A stretch of 64,000 bases of DNA from Schistocerca nitens. Lineage: Eukaryota > Arthropoda > Insecta > Orthoptera > Acrididae. The translations under genes were made by a program, and so were the position numbers. The stretch spans positions 355,427,234 through 355,491,233 of the forward strand of contig NC_064622.1 of NCBI RefSeq assembly GCF_023898315.1, given 5' to 3'. Below are positions 1-14,500 of the stretch, one piece after another. Each line of letters starts with the position of its first letter. The stretch's first letter is position 1. A model generated the notes under the pieces. The model ran no database searches, had not been told where the DNA came from, and was given only the letters and a program-made list of their open reading frames with translations.

Positions 1-1367
1 TCTTGAGGCATAACTGATGGTGCGCAATTACCCGGATTTCATCGATCCAGTAGATGAGCATGAGAGCACCTGGAAATGCTCCGTAAACTTCACATGTATT
101 TTATAACCTTAAACTTTTTCTCAGTGGCACCCCGACCCCTACCCACAAAGTGGTGAAAGGAAAAAAATTATCGCTACCTACATTTTCGATTTTCATGCAG
201 TAAAACTTAAGCATCAGACATGGTGTTTAATTTATTGCTTCTTTACTACTGGCTCTGTTGACATCACAGTTTGCAGACAATATGCACATGTTACTGAATG
301 TACCAACAAAATTATACCATTGACGACATATCGTTCAAAAGATGTGATGTCATAAACACTGAGACGTGGTAAAACTTGCTTTTGCCCAAAATGGGGCACA
401 ATTTATCGAGTCCTGCATAATGAAAGCACTTCCAACAAATTTTAAGCAAAATTTCAACCCTTGTCTGAACCTTTTCTCACTTACATATTTAATGCCAAAT
501 ATTTAACACCAGATGTTGAAGCCATTTTATACATGGAAGTTCAATTCTAGAAAGAATCAAGTGTTTATTGGTAACACACTAATTTATGTAGGTTACCAGT
601 TGATGATAAAACCAGTATATATACAGACCAGTAGCCTGCTCCAAGTCAGTATTGGCTCTTGAGCAAAGAGTTTGACACCCACTGGATTACACAGTAGTAA
701 TTCTTTCCTTACATTATGTCATTCCAGTATACCACTTGTATTTTATGACATGCTGGTATCATTAAGCTTCACTGTTTTGCACTCTTACAAAGACATACGA
801 CAAAACTGCAAAACTGCTGCTACTGTTGGCATATTGGGCTTGCATGAAGAGCGAACCGCCAGTCCCCTTTCCATGCTCAACTTCAATCATTTTGTTATTC
901 TGGTCTAGGTATACGTACAGGCCAGTGCTAGTCAAAGTTGTTTCTGAACATTATAAATCATCATTACTGGGGAACTGGTGGGCAGTTAGTAAATTTATTA
1001 TTACGGAAGTGGGTGGTACATAAAAAAGGTTGACTACCCATGGTGTAGGCCCTAGACACCTGCTGAAACAGATTATCAACAACATTGTCCAATGACTTGG
1101 CTTAAATTACAATATGCTTTAAACTTTCCTCAATATGCTGAAACCCAAGATGGTGTATCTCCTTGTCATTATGGCACTAAGCACATTCACCTGCATTTTG
1201 GGAGCCATATACTACTGTAACAAAAAATAAAAAAAATTGGACTCAGTTTAATCAGTCTTGTTTAGGATTTCTATATAAAATTTCCTTTTTCAAGTTATAG
1301 CTTTCTGTTACACTTTAAATTTTTACATGACTAAATAAGATGTACTAGAACCATAAAAGGATGAAAT
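1..1367. other. No gene recognised
   Basis: AT-rich sequence. The open frames at 672-1023 have no family features that I recognise and are probably chance. Confidence 0.5.
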
Positions 1368-1672
1368 TCACATAACATGAACTAGAAACATTTGACTTCT
1401 ATGTAAATTTCCATTTGTGTGTCCTCTTCCTGACCACACCAGATATTTCTCTGTTTCATAGCTCCTTGTGGTATCAAAGTTTAGTGTCGTTGGACCTGCA
1501 AGTCGTGACCAGAGCCGCTCCGCAGCTTGTATCAAGTTTCTAGCTAGCCCTTGTCCACTCTTGCTCGGGATGTCAAGTAGTAAAGTATTGTAGCCTTCAG
1601 CTGATAGGAAGCAACCTCTAACAAGGTGCTTCGTAACGTATGGCCTAAGTGAGGCCTCAATAGCTATCTGTG
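1368..1672 (-). CDS. Possible exon of an unidentified host gene
   Basis: Read on the minus strand from an acceptor-like TATACACAG just above 1672, about 100 codons stay open to a TGA near 1368. The frame includes LRPYVTKHLVRGCFLSAEGY, NTLLLDIPSKSG and LARNLIQAAERLWSRL. Composition is balanced, more GC-rich than its surroundings and without low complexity, which looks like real coding. It contains no early ATG and would be an internal or last exon. It lies about 700 nt downstream of the Sgt1 stop on the same strand. I do not recognise the family. It could also be an old transposon fragment or chance. Confidence 0.35.
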
Positions 1673-2407
1673 TATAATGATATGTATGCAGCCAAGAAGA
1701 ATCCTATACCACCAGTTAAGTACAATATACATAATTTTTTACCAACGACTTCTTATTATTTTAGTTGTTGCAGATCCAGACCATGCAGCCAGCACCTTAT
1801 CGACGTTACTGACAAACCTACTGTGATTTATATGTTTCTATTTAGCATTGGCCACCAGTCAACATTGGCGACGACTCATCCGTCGTCGTCATACCGCTCC
1901 TTATGCTCAAATTAACTGAGGAAAACCAGGTTTCCTGTAATTAGTTTGTGTAACAAATTTTTATAAATAAAAAAAGTTTTTCAAGCATAATTATATTATT
2001 AATATGGAGACATTATTTATTTTGTACACTCAGTCTTTAAAGAAGCAAACACAAATTAGCATGCATTTAGAAAGATTGTACAAATTTACAAGATAAGACA
2101 ACAATGATGAAGATTAACAAAATTATGAGACATTATGAGCTTTGCACCAGATGTAAGAATTCATTTTATAGGATCTTTACTAAATCCAAAGTAAGTGCAT
2201 ACCAGAGCCACCATATAACTCATCATACACAAAAATGTTAAGAAAGTTTAATGTGCCCACAGCAGCTCTGTTTCTGACTTTTGTCAATATTTTAAAAGTG
2301 AAATGAAGAACCACTATACAGTGTATATACTCTGGTTTTTCACTATTAAGTCTTTCAAAATACAAAAATATATTAAATACACAAGCATAACACAACACTG
2401 TTCTTCA
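1673..2407. other. Sgt1 3' UTR and downstream AT-rich DNA
   Basis: The part nearest 2407 is the Sgt1 3' UTR. A plus-strand AATAAA followed by an A-run near 1966-1975 could be a poly-A tail remnant or a signal of a plus-strand transcript. No coding is supported. Confidence 0.4.
2016..2021 (-). terminator. Candidate Sgt1 polyadenylation signal
   Basis: AATAAA reads on the minus strand about 390 nt past the Sgt1 stop in AT-rich sequence. Other AATAAA-like hexamers occur nearby, so the used site is uncertain. Confidence 0.35.
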
Positions 2408-2512
2408 TTAATCCCACTTCCGCCACTCCAGCCCATCAGGAGCCCTTACTTCCACCTTCTCTTTTGCCACTTCTCCCCAATTCGTACTGAGAACAGTGCC
2501 ACCAGATTCTTG
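2408..2512 (-). CDS. Sgt1: Sgt1 last coding exon (SGS C-terminus and stop)
   Basis: These 34 codons and a TAA encode [12 protein letters not shown] through EWRKWD. Only a 75-nt intron separates it from the previous exon. No ATG is in the exon, so an ATG-based ORF scan misses it. Confidence 0.93.
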   Translation of the reverse strand, partial: QESGGTVLSTNWGEVAKEKVEVRAPDGLEWRKWD

Positions 2513-5500
2513 CTGCAATTGTTATTTAACATTAGTTTTGTTGCAGTGTAATGCCATAGAATGCAAAGGATTTTTTCATATACTTACAAACGACTTGTTC
2601 ATAGCTCGCCTGACTTCATCCGAACCCTGTTCATAGATTTTTTGGAAGAGGGCATTCAGCGCAGCTTCTCCTTCAGGTTTCTCATTGTCATCCAGTTCTT
2701 TAGCAACTTGATCCCAGTCCTTTGATTTTGGGGCTGAGCTGGGATATTTTGGCGGACCAGCGCTCAATATTGCTGTGTAAGGATGTGATCATTTGAAATA
2801 CGAAAAACTAATATTAAAACAGCCAAAGAAAGCAAAACAAACATTAAATTTTTAATTTTCAGTAGCTGTTCTGGCAGTATCACAAGAACTGACAGACAAA
2901 TTGATGAGAGGTGTAAAATAGATGCAGAAGACCATTAGCTTTTGGAAACGGAATTCCCCTAGCACAAAGTGAGATTACCAATTTTGCGTAAAACATGTCA
3001 ATGATCAAGTTTTCTTATATAACCATTAAATATTTGAGGCAAAACTTGGATGATCATGAAATCTCTTGAAGTGGTCCATAAGAGTGTGCTCTCAGTTAGC
3101 GTATGTGAAATGTTGGGTTAAATTCAAAGACAAGACTATAAATTTAATAAAACAAATCAATTTATATACTATACAGCACCTTCCAGTGGTACAAATAGAG
3201 CTACCTGTTGCCAGCATGTGGTAAATATGAAAACAGACCAGGTAGTCTGATCAGACTAATCCTTACTTGACTGATGGATTAGAACTTTCTTCTGCTGACG
3301 ACTGTGCTATACATCATTTTATGTTTTCAAAATGTCTTATTAAGCAAGTTATGTCAATGTTGTCACTTGGGAACCATATTTAGTAAGAAACAAGGACAAC
3401 CATTTAATAGCATCCTACTTCTGTGAATAAGCTGGAAGTATTGAATAGACAGAATGTAAAATGATTTTTCAAAATTAGTTTCCAAGATAGTTCATATAAT
3501 TTCTGGTTTCTGTAAAATCTTTGACATGCACAAAAGAGTTTAACAATATTTTGTCATAAATTTTGTCTTTTGTAGTTCTACTGAACCTGATACAATGTGG
3601 AACTGAAATAAGAGAACAGTAACCATTTAACTGCTGTATGTAAATCATGTGATAACTGCAGTGTATCCTCAGAAAAAGTTGTCTTAATATCCACCTTACA
3701 TGTTTGTGTTTTAGTGCGTAGTTATGGACAGAGACTCAGGGCAGTTATGCTCACAAATATTATTCTTCCTTTTTCTGACACTAGCTGCGTACACGGAGTA
3801 TTTACAATGATCAGCCAGAACTTGACCACCAAACTACTACCGATATAAACACATCCAGGTGATAGTAGCATCACATGGCAAGGAATGACTGCTAGTCAGA
3901 CACACACATGTAGCATGTAGTATTAGTACGCGTACCGTCCGTGTACAGAATGGGCAAGGCGTATGATTAATCTGAGTTTGACCGTGGGCAAATTGTGATG
4001 GCCGAGAGTATCGGCATGAGCATTTCGGAAACTGCACGACTTATCGGGTGCTGTGGGAATGCTAAGGTGAGTGTCTTCCACCAAGTCGAGATGGCGTGGG
4101 GTTGGGCGGCCAACCCTCTTTACAGCTGTCTAACATCATAGGAACAGAACAGGCAGCAAACTGTGGTGGAACTAACATCAGACTTTAATGCTGGTTGAAG
4201 TACCAGTGTGCCTAAACACTTCTAATGACAGACCTCCGCAGCCGACGACCCATGCATGTGCCAATGCTAACCCCATGACAGCGGCAACTACAACTGAAAT
4301 GAACCCATGACCATCAGCACTTGATGCTGGTGCAGTGGCAGAGTGTTGCATGGTCTGCTCAATACCTTCTTCATCATGCCGAGGGGAGGGTGCGAATCTG
4401 TTGTCATCCGGGTAACAACTCCTTGACACCTGTACTAGGAACAGCTCCTTGACACCTTTACTGCGGATCAAAGACAAATTGGTAGCAACTCCATTATGCT
4501 CTGGGGAACATTCACATGGACATCCACTGGTCCAGTGGAGCTCACGCAAGGCACCATGAGGGCCAAGGAGTATAGTACACTGGGTACAGACCACATGCAC
4601 CCCTTCACAATGATCACATTTCCAGCAACAGTGGCATTTTTGAACAAGATGTTACAAGGCCAAGAGTCCTATGGAGTGGTTCAATGAACAAAGTTGTGAG
4701 TTCCAATTGATGAACTGCCCCACCCCCCTTCCCCCCAACTTGCCGGAACTCAATCAAACACATCTGGGATGCAACTGAACATGACGCCAGAACTCATCAC
4801 TCTCCTCACCACAATTTATGGGGATTGTGTGACTTCTATGTGCAAATGTGGTGCCAACTCTCTCCAGCAACCAACTAATACCTTACTGCTTCTACACCAT
4901 GATGCGTTGGCATTGGTATCCATGACAAAGGTGGACATACTGGCTATTAGGTCGGTAGTCATAATTTTCTGGCTGATCAGTGTAAATTGCTCATTAGCCT
5001 ATTTTGATATAACACATTCCCATCGTAAAAAATTCCTACAGCAACATTACAAATTAATATAAAACTGTTGAACACTGTATGTGATACAACTTCAGTATAC
5101 ACATAAATAATCCATTAATGTAATGACAATTCATTAGAGAAAGCAGCAGTAAAGATAAAATCTAAAACTCATTTGTCAGAGCACAACAAGCAAGTCACTA
5201 TGACTGCCTGAGAGTGTTGTATTGTCTTTTAGGAACTGTTGTCTCTGAAATCTTTCCATCTCTTCAGTTTGTTGCTACATTTTGTTTTATCTTCCAGTTT
5301 TTGCTTATTTATGCCAATTTCTTCTAGGCCTTCATGCACTTACTTAAGCCTGTTGCAGTGATCTTTTAAATTTTAAAATGTATATTTTTTCTTGCCAGTC
5401 TTTTGGGATAGCTCCTGTCGATGTGCCCACTGAACATTAATCATCTTTTTCTAATTTAATCTGTAATTTTTCAACATACTTCATTGTTTTGGTCTCTCTC

Positions 5501-8500
5501 TTCAAGAAAGAGGGGAGGGACAACAACGGCAAATTACTTAAAAACAAATGAAGTAAGTGACAGAAGCATCTGCAGCATCTTAAAGAAATAAATTACTTAA
5601 CTACATTGATTCCACTGCAATAACTGGCAATATTTATTGTATGACAGTTATACACAGCACCTTGCACTTTTTTGGTGGAAATGTGTATTGATATTGTTGC
5701 AGTCATCTAAAAGATACCATGGCGAGTTTTTTCCACCTTTACTTTTAGAGTAGATCATAACATTAGTAGCAAATTTTTGAGCCACCTAATATGTGGCTAT
5801 CATGTAGTCAGATCTCTTGTTGTAATCTGCTTGGGACCTCTCAGATAACCCCCAACAGCTTGGAATAACTTGCATCAGTACTTTTGTACATAGCAGCAAA
5901 TTGATAGCAACTGAACTAGGTGGCCACCATCCGGAAACAGCAGAAAGATGCAATGGTAAGAGTTAACAACAGGCTTCAGGCTGCTGTCCTGGGCAGGAAC
6001 ACTGGGGCACCTATGGTGAAAGCTCCTCTGGGGCTCCTGGAATCCCCCAAAAAGTTGATTTCACTCCTTCCGATGTACATGGCTATCTATTTAAATGGGT
6101 GAATGGTGGACAGTGGCAAATTTTGGTATTTGGCTGCACAACCATCCCTTACACTTTTAAGCAGAAAACTGTTCCCTTTTAGACCAATATGAAGGAGGCC
6201 AAGTAGTAAGACCAGTGGCCAGTTTGCACTCTATGTTTGCCGGAAGTTTCATCTGAGATGTGGAGGTGGCTATGCTGCTAGTTATTTAATAAACTGGGTG
6301 TGATCAACTAAAAATCATAGCTCATGTCAACACAAATAAAACTTTCTGCCTGGGTTCTGAAATCATCCTCAGTTCCTATAGATGGCTGTGGCTAAATGGT
6401 GAAGGAAGCAAGACTCTTACACGGATTGGGTGGCGGTGGGGATGGGAGCTGTGGGTAGGCAGCATGTCTCACTATTTCAGCATAGAACTGTAAAGGAATT
6501 ATCACAGATTTTTCAGATATTCCAACTCTCTGGCTGCCGTACATTTTGATTCATCAGACTCTTTGCAAGCACCTTACCTTGTTCACATTTGCATCTGAAA
6601 CAGATGAGTTGGCTGCTCCCTTTTTATGGAGAACGCTACTTGTTTCCATAAATGTTGGAATTCAACTTTTTCTGTTTGTCCGTGAAATCCAGACTGCTGT
6701 AAACAGTGGGGTCAATGTTGATGCCCTTCCTTTGACTTTTGGACTATATCTGATACAGTTTCACACTGTCGTTTAATTGACAAAATATAAGCTTACTGAG
6801 AACCAAGCAACTTTTTTTACTGCATTGAAGACTTCCAGGCATATAAAACTCAACATGTTTTTCTTAATGGGCTGAATACATCCGACGTACAAGTACATTT
6901 AGGAATACGCAAAGGATATAGAGGATGTTATAAATTACCTTTACAACTTAAGGCTTCAATAGCTTTAAAACTGTACTAAATATTAACAAATTATGCTTTC
7001 AACATTTGATAACTAAACATCTTTTTTACTTTCACGGTGATGCAATTTTGATGCAGAATTGAACTGTAGATTCTGATAAAACGTGAATGCCACAAGAAAA
7101 AAGTCAATGTGTGGCCTAGTTCATACAGACAGCATCCTATGGCCAAGTGCAACAAAATGTTCGAACACTGTATGGAAGGCAACCACTGCCTGGCCAACTG
7201 TTCGAGCCTGGCATAAGTCATTTATGGAAACAAGCAGTGTTCTCCATAAAAAGGGAGCAGCCAACTCATCTGTTTCAGATGCCAATGTGAACAAGGTAAG
7301 GTGCTTGCAAAGAGTCTGATGAATCAAAATGTATGGCAGCCAGAGAGTTGGAAATGATATGATCAATAGTGCACAATGTCTTGTATAAGAAGTTACGGCT
7401 ACATCCCTACGAGGTACAGCTGCTGCAGGCATTAAAGCCTACAGACCAACCTCAGTGCGAACAGTGAACAGTAAATATGCTGGGCAAGACTGATGCAAAG
7501 GAGGAACTTTTGAAAAAAATTTGTTTCTCTGGAGTGGGGTAATGTTTCATGTATCTGGCAAACTCAATCGTCATAGCTCATAATGTTCATATATTAGGTT
7601 CACAGCATCCTCATGTTACATGTGAAATGGAAGGGACTGTCCCAAGGTCAATGTTTGGTGCAGATTGATGCAAAGTTGCATCACTGGTCCACCCTTTTTC
7701 ATCACGATTGCCATCAGTGGTGGTGTTTACCTACACATGTTACAAGAGTTTGCAGGACCATAAATGGAACATCTGCAACCTGATGTCATATTCCAGCAGG
7801 ATGAGGCACCACCCCAATGGTCCCTCAATGTCTGTCGATTTCTAGATGAAAAGTTACCAGATAGGTAGATTGGACAAGATGGTCCAATGTGATGGCCAAG
7901 ACAATCCCCTGACCTCACACCACCTGACTTCTTACTCTGAAAACCATTTCTTAATATCTAGTAATGTTTTAAAGGTATTGGTCTTAAGTTGTAAAGATGA
8001 CTTATGGACACCCCGCATAAATGATCTAGTGCAAGATGTGAGGCCATTTGCAGATGCTGCTGCTGTTCATAGGGAAGTTTCAATGCCAGAAAAATTCAAC
8101 AAAATGCAGAGAGACCTACTGGGGATGTATTTTGCCACAAAAGATGTGACTGTTTTTTTCTCTCAACAATACATTAAATATAGAACTTTCATAAAGGTTA
8201 TCTGCACTTCTTTGTACAACATGTGATACATTTTGACCACAGAGTGGTCTCCAACATGAAAATCATTTTGAAAACAGTGTTGTATATGATATGTCATTTC
8301 TCTGCAGGACATACACAGTAACTGTCCCTTCATAATGTTCATTCAATAAGTAAGGAAGCTGCAACTAATTAAACTGGGGCTATGACCCTGAAAAAAGTGG
8401 CAAGAATGAAAGACAAATAAAAGAAATATAAACAGTGTAGCTGTAGAACATCTATTTCAAAAACAAAGAAAATAAGATTGGGTGCCATAACTAAGGAAAA

Positions 8501-11500
8501 TGGTCACTTGAATTTATAGGTCATAGTTAGGGACTGGAAAAATTCAGTTTGCAATAAATGCACAACAGATGAAAATTCTGCCTCAAAATGTGAAAATGCA
8601 AAATTATTTAACAGACGCTGTTTCATAGCGAATTGTATCCAAATGAAGAGACAGTTTGAAATAGTTTTATTTTCTGCATGTAAAATCAAAAATGTAAGCA
8701 GTTACTGGCTTTGTACATCATCTGGCGAAGCCCAATTTGAAAAGATAATGTGCGCAAGAACCTACCCGCAAAATAAACTGTATGACCACAATGATGTATC
8801 AATGTGCTCAATGATCGGGTGCCATGCCAATTGTGGAAGGTTGAATGGCCTGTTTAAGATACACATCACGTAATGCAATGCAGTACTCAGCCATGAGACA
8901 TAGCATTTTACAAGAAAGAGATGCTTATGTTTGTTAGGTAAAGCTCGAAAGATGGTACAATATGAACACTTTTAATGTGGCAAAGTTGAACTAAGTCATT
9001 AACAATACCTTGATAAACTCAACAAGCTACTGCGTGGTAGCCATCCCCAAATGCTTTGTGTTGTGTGTTGCTCGTTGTTTTCTTTTCTTGGAATAAGTGA
9101 AGTGACTAATCCTGTTGCATCACGTATTTTGATTATAATCCTTACAACAACAAAAGAGACTGCCAATCCCTGTGACAATGTGTCAGTTCTGCAGTAGGCT
9201 GCCGCCCAGCAAAATGGAAGCAGGGTTTGTTTTCCCACATCACTCCTCACGTGGCAGTCAAAATTCTCATCTGCTTACGCTCATGGCCATCTGCACTACA
9301 GCCTATAGGCCCCACCCTCTGAGCTATAGTGATTGGAAAATAAAATCGGTAATGTTTTTCGATGACGCCAAAATTTTTTCCCTAATGCTAAAACTGAGTT
9401 TTTGTACATTTGGTTCCACTTCTATGTTAAGTGCCTTGTCAGTTATCTCTGTAGCATTGCCAAGCATGGTTTGTAGGACTTTGAATGCCCATTAAAGCTC
9501 AAAATTAGTAGTCTGCAGGTTTTTTAATTTTCAAATTGGTAGGAAAAGACAAATAATGTCCAAAAACACCTTATATTGGAGACGCATTCACTTAACTGGT
9601 GGGAAAATGCTGCTGCTTTACAACAAAACATTTCAGAAGGTGGTGTTGAAGTTTTTGGAAAAGCTAACACTCCAGTCAAAAAGTTCCCAATCAGCACTTT
9701 TTTCAACAGTAAATTTTGAAGAACAAATAATTTCCTAGTCTTCACTCACACAGCATGACAACTTTTTAAATTTGTGCATCTAATCATTTACAAACAAAGA
9801 AAATATATGCAAATTTTGACAAAAATAGATGTGAATTTTCCAGTCCCTGGTTATAGTACACATTTGTACATGTCGACAGCAGGATATTACTACTGTACAC
9901 TGGAAAGCACAGAACACAATTGATTCTCTTGCCAAGAGGACATCATTAACCCTAGCAATGCCAACACGTTTTCCATAATGTGTATTACCAATTGGGTGGG
10001 GCATTATTTTTTTTCCAGCATTATTTTTTCCCACCACAGATAAATAAAAAATTCATGAATTATTAACTTTTATTAACAATGTACTTTTTAAAGGTATACT
10101 GATGTGCAAGAAGGATCCTGAACCCGAAAATATGAACTCTACATGTGAAAAGTCACATCCACTACTAAGAGTTAAATTTTTGGGTCAATTTTTACTGAAA
10201 AATTTAAAACAATTACAGACTCTGGAAGAAGAGATTAAAAGCAAGTAAAAGACTGGATAACAATATTTTCAAAAGCTAGGCATGAAATACCACCCTCCCT
10301 GTACTGTGAGGGTTAAGGCAGGGTGTGGAGTAAGTCAAACAGGTGTTCTTGTCACCTTTACAAACTCTGCCCTCTTAGCTAACAAGAATGAATAATGGGC
10401 TGACCATCTTGTGTAGCTGACATATGGTGCCTACTTTTCAACAGTTCCACTGCAACTGATTTATTGTACGCCTACACTACAGTTTTGAGAATGTGGAACA
10501 ACATGAATTAAAATTTCAGGTAACTTGATGTAGTAAAAGAGCAACAGGATTCCCCCATTTGAAGTGATGACAGAGAAGGTTTTTGAGACACTTTACTATA
10601 CCAGCCTCCATTTCATGGATCTGTCATTCTATGTCCTTGTAAACAAAATGAGACAAGTCAACCAACTAGTCATGTGGCAATGAAAGTATAATCCTAGGAA
10701 ACATAGGAACAACAGTTTTAACTGAAAAAGAAAGATCAGGAAATATTTGTGATGGTACAAACACATTAACTAGCCTAGAAGCATGGTTTTAACAAAATGG
10801 TCTGAAACGTAATATTGCAGAGGCTTCTCAGAACAGTATCACACACAGAAATCAAGCCCTGAAAGAAGCTCTGTTTATCAAATTCTTACAACTAGACTTG
10901 ACAAAAATTTATGTTGGTGGCGCACATATATTCTTTAATTGCAAAACTAAACAGTTTGGTTTTTATGGTGTTCATATTATTTGGGACAATGGACATGTCC
11001 AACAGGAAGTGGCATACATGAGTTACTTTGAGTCTGTCAGATACAGTTCAACTTTTGTGGAGAATGCAGGCAACATGTCACAAATCCTGCTACTGCAAAA
11101 CAGAATCATTAAGGAAAATAAACGCTGTCTCTACATGAACAATGTTGTCCCTTATTCAAGAACCTAAAAGTATTATCTGCCCCTGCATTTTACATAACTG
11201 AGCTAAAACATATTTTTTGGACACAAAAAATTTCATTCTTCTGAAAAACCCAGCTACATGGAAATAAATATATATATGGTAATTTGGAAGGTAAAGCTAT
11301 ATTAAGCATGAAGATATGTCCACTGAAAATGAAACTATATGATCTCTTGGTAGGAAACTGCTACTATTCAGTGGCAGAATTAATGAATGAGAAGGTGACT
11401 TATCTGTGATTACAGTGCTAAAAAATAGTATTGCATTTATGAAATAACGATTAGAAAATTTAGAAGCTAAGTACATCGTAAGGAAAAACAATTTAATAAT

Positions 11501-14500
11501 ATTAATGTGTTAAATACATAACTGTGCATGTAAAAATATAGTCAGAGAATTTACTAAGCATATTGTAAAATAAAACTTGACATGTCTTGTGTACTGAGTG
11601 ATCAGATGCTCAGTAAAATGTATGTTATGAGACACACAAAATCCAAATACAAAGAAACGAGACCCTTCTTTCTACACACCTCACCAACATAATCTAACGG
11701 GTACAAAAAACGTGGTTAACAGGAAAACGTTTCTGAAACATGTAATAGAAAGGTTACATGGATACAACTGAAGAGAGAAGTGCTAACCTATGAGGTACCA
11801 TTTTGAGATATTATATATTTGGTTACATTCACAGACCAAAACATACATACAATAAGACAAAAAATATATAATACAAGACAGTACTTTGTATCAGTATGTG
11901 GTGAAATGCAACACATAACAGACAGTGTATCACATTTATCCTTACCAAATTAAGAGTTAGTGCTTCCTTTTACTGATCCTTCCAATTCCAATAAATTTTA
12001 GTAACAAAGACAGCTATGTAGACAACAGACTTTATGCTCTTTATAGAAAAATGCTGGCTTCGTTCAGCAATAACACTTCTGTATATTTCACACAGTTTGG
12101 GGTAAAAAAAAATTTCCATTTCAACTGTTGGCACAGTATGTCATGAAAACAGTATTATACAGGCTCCCATTTCTGGCAGCTGTCATTCTAACTTTTTTTC
12201 GAACAATTTTCACAACATCGATACAGCTTCCAAATGATTAAAAATATTTAGGCATACATGGAAGGCCACTGCCCCCCCCCCCTTAAAATGTCGCCTTCAA
12301 GTTTAATACATTCAAAAACTTGCGAACTACGTAATTTAAAACAATGGAAACTCCAGTTTGGAATATGAACGGTATTAGGGAAAGAATAGATTGCTACTCC
12401 CTGTAAAGATGACATGTTAAGTTGAAGACAGGCCCAACGAAAAGACTGTTACATATTGCAGCTGTTGGCTAAGCCTTCGTCACCCAAGAAAACACACACA
12501 CACATTTGCACAAGCAAGCACACCTCATGTACACACAAGCACTCCCACCAGCAGCTCTGACCAGAATGCCTACAAAATTTTAGATTTCCAAATAGTCTAA
12601 AGGTTGCACCAGTGTCCTCCCCACCTGACAAAATTGTCATTTTCCATCTGAGGTTACATTTCTGTGGCGACTGTCGGCTTTAACAAAACGTTTGCAGGCA
12701 TCTTACCATGACATCATCATGTTTTACAGACCAATGTTTGGGCCACTAAGTTGCATTCATCAAGGCCATGCAATTACTACCAGGCCACTGCAACATTTAG
12801 GTCTTACATAGTGTTACTTTAACCTGTTCCTAGCATCCGCTGGTCAAGAATGTCATTGAGTTCCAGTTTCAGATTGGCTGGAAGGAGTGGGGTTTGACAT
12901 CTTTTATTAATAGTATGTTTTAGTTTAAACTGGCTGGTATTGGCAAACGAGAGGCAAGAGAGCAGTGATGGATTTTTCTCCTGCAGCATCTGATCACATA
13001 CAAACCAAACAGTGTTTTATATGCCTTCTGCTATTATGTTTCCTGTTATGCCTGATGATGTAGCCTTAACAGTGGTACTGGCCTGTAGGCCCACTGCTGC
13101 TGGCAGCCGAGATGGTAGAAGCCAGTATTTGTCACGAAGCTTTGTGTTGAAATGGTACTTCACAGTTTAAATCGCCTCTTGTTTCTTTCTCTTGCAGTGA
13201 AGTGGCTGCATAGCCAATACATAAAACTCCAGAAACTGTATAGTTTTGTTGTACTCATCACTGACTTGCTGCATTGTCTGAGCTGCTGTATTGCCCTTCA
13301 TGTTTCATTCTCATTGCTACTGCCTCACAAATGAAATAGTATTCCACACTTTCAGCTGATTTAGTATACTAAAGGTAGGCGAAATTTCTCAACATAATGC
13401 TTTGTAGCATCTAAAAGTTCTTTGGTTGGGTTGTTGCTGTGGTAGATAAACTGTGTGCTCACTTGACAGATGAACTTTCCCATTCACAGATATTCTGCAG
13501 GGATGGTGTGAGGGCAATGTGCTTTTGGTCTGTCTCCTCCTCCCTTTTGCTCTCACAGACATCAACATCATCTAGGGAGAAGGATAAGAAACAGTCTTCC
13601 AAGGAGATTCTGGTGGCCTCCATCCCACCGGACTCCTCATGTTCCGCCCTCTGTCCCTGAGGCAGCATCCCTAGTTCCCTAGTGCCCCCCCCCCCTCCCT
13701 GCACACACACCTTGGTTCAGGCAGCCCTGAGGGATGACCTGTCTCCTTAGTTACTTCCTGCTCCCACAGGATGCTCATAGTGTGATCCCTCTAGTGGAAC
13801 TGTAGTGTTTTTTTCCGCTACTCGGCAGAGCTGAAATGTGTTTATGAATTTACTCTGCCTTTTGCATCGCCTTCCAGGAAACCTGGTTCCCAGCTATGGG
13901 GATCCCAACCCTCTACAGCTATTGGGGCTATTTTAAGAATCACGTTGATTATGAAAGGGTTTCACACGGTGTCTGCACTTATGTTCTGAGCACTTTCTAC
14001 AGCAAACACATGCCACTTGATATGACTTTGGAGGCTGTGGCTGTTCATGTGAGGACATCTCAGGACTCAACTGTCTGTACTCCCTCCCATGGAGCATTGT
14101 TTGTGCTGATTTCTCAGCTCCTTTCACCCTTCCTAATACTGGGTTACTTCAATGCCCACAACCCTTTGTGGGGTAGAATACGAGCACTGGGTGAGGCAAG
14201 GTTGCTGAAAACTTGCTCACAGCCCAGGTCTTCTCCCCTCCCTCCATTGGAGAGTTCATAATGACTTGTGTGACTGATCATTTTCAAATCACCTTGACCC
14301 TCCCTCAATGTCACTTGCCTAGGTGTCCACCCAGACTGGCTCTCAACAAAGCTGACTGAGATGCTTCCAGCTCCTCTATCACCCTTAGCACCCCACCACG
14401 TGCAGGTACTGATGCAGCTATCCAGACCACACCTGCAGCCATTCTCTCAGCAGCTGACTCAGCAATCCCCTATTCCTCCCCATCGAAAGACAATACCCGG

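Noticed and set aside
2180-2551. Open frames on both strands near 2180-2551
   Set aside because: They overlap the Sgt1 last exon and 3' UTR in other frames; only the exon frame at 2408-2512 is supported.
4178-4600. 140-codon minus-strand open frame as a gene
   Set aside because: It is antisense to the decayed Tc1-like transposase and has no family features of its own.
13896-14261. 121-codon plus-strand frame as a host gene
   Set aside because: It contains the LINE endonuclease motif FNAHNPLWG and lies inside a LINE.
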